Assembly: GCA_018240405.1 (NCBI GenBank) | Contig: JAFEFW010000015.1 | Span: forward strand, 1-33,410 | Direction of reading: 5' to 3' | DNA length: 33,410 bases | From: Pseudomonadota bacterium | GTDB taxonomy: Bacteria > Pseudomonadota > Alphaproteobacteria > Acetobacterales > Acetobacteraceae | Shown here: one piece after another, positions 33,218 through 33,410 of the stretch | How the letters are laid out: each line of letters opens with the position of its first letter | How positions within the stretch are numbered: the first letter of the stretch is position 1 | The notes under the pieces: model-generated | Told to the model about the DNA's origin: nothing | The model's database searches: none | The model's input: the letters and a program-made list of their open reading frames with translations, nothing else | Position numbers and translations under genes: made by a program

Positions 33218-33410
33218 GTATCCAACGCTTCGGGCAGACGCTGCTGCTGTCGGTGCTGCTGCTGCCGTCGGGTTTGGCCGCCGCGCGCCCGGTGCAGATG
33301 ATGGAGTCGCGGCCGGCGGCCCAGGCAATCCTGCAGGGCGACCACGCCGAATACGTTGTCCGTTTCGACGGCCCGGTGAACCACTATGTGTCCCGCCTGG
33401 AGATTCTCCA
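33214..33410 (+). CDS. CopC-like periplasmic protein, N-terminal part (3' end outside window)
   Basis: The first 65 residues are visible. A signal peptide (MSIQRFGQTLLLSVLLLPSG, cleavage near AAA-RP) is followed by a mature start PVQMMESRPAAQAILQGDHA, then EYVVRFDGPVNHYVSRLEI. The pattern of a short ligand strand, S-x-P-A, then a V-x-F-x-x-P-V strand, matches the CopC/YobA fold used in copper handling. The usual His at the mature N-terminus is not present, so metal binding is unproven. It overlaps the lipoprotein gene by 4 bp (ATGA). A CopD partner would be expected downstream, beyond the window. Confidence 0.62.
   Translation, partial: MSIQRFGQTLLLSVLLLPSGLAAARPVQMMESRPAAQAILQGDHAEYVVRFDGPVNHYVSRLEIL

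Overview
This window is about 33.4 kb of GC-rich chromosomal DNA from an alphaproteobacterium, most likely Rhodospirillales/Acetobacteraceae-like. The indicators are a pdhA-pdhB-aceF set in which the E1 beta subunit carries its own lipoyl domain, and the dusB(nifR3)-ntrB-ntrC-ntrY-ntrX cluster in the classic alphaproteobacterial order. The taxonomic call is inference from gene order and protein style; there is no rRNA or tRNA in the window. All functions were assigned by reading motifs, without database searches.

Layout. (1) 1-3290: the 3' end of a hydantoinase/oxoprolinase A-type gene, a convergent class III CoA-transferase, and a divergent membrane acyltransferase. (2) 3281-10005, all on the minus strand: a pyruvate dehydrogenase operon read as pdhA, pdhB, aceF, a family 4-like glycosyltransferase, a spermidine/thialysine-type GNAT acetyltransferase, then lpd. 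The last four genes are joined by 4-8 bp overlaps. (3) 10388-12668: a small charged protein and a RecQ helicase. (4) 12925-14970, minus strand: a two-gene unit of an alpha/beta-hydrolase-fold protein whose nucleophile-elbow serine is replaced by glycine and a luciferase-like flavin monooxygenase. (5) 15408-17474: a small hypothetical protein, an UppP-type undecaprenyl-diphosphatase (TTG start) and a lone PotI-like ABC permease. (6) 17761-21771, minus strand: a PEP-CTERM exported protein with a clear terminator, a gene-free stretch with two direct repeats, and a three-domain LigD. (7) 21772-22687: the longest gene-free stretch, containing a MITE-like inverted repeat. (8) 22688-30062: dusB-ntrB-ntrC-ntrY-ntrX, a tightly coupled nitrogen-regulation operon. 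(9) 30600-33410: five consecutive exported proteins (a Sec-signal protein, an outer-membrane barrel, two lipoproteins and the start of a CopC-like protein).

The metabolic core (PDH) and the Ntr regulatory core are ordinary. The parts most worth a second look are the nucleophile-less hydrolase/LLM pair, the two unrelated genes inside the PDH operon, the GDG-to-GEG change in the E1 alpha thiamine-diphosphate motif, the exported-protein cluster downstream of ntrX, and several repeats and palindromes in the intergenic spaces. I did not find a CRISPR array, an intact insertion sequence, a prophage, or a clearly new defence or biosynthetic system.
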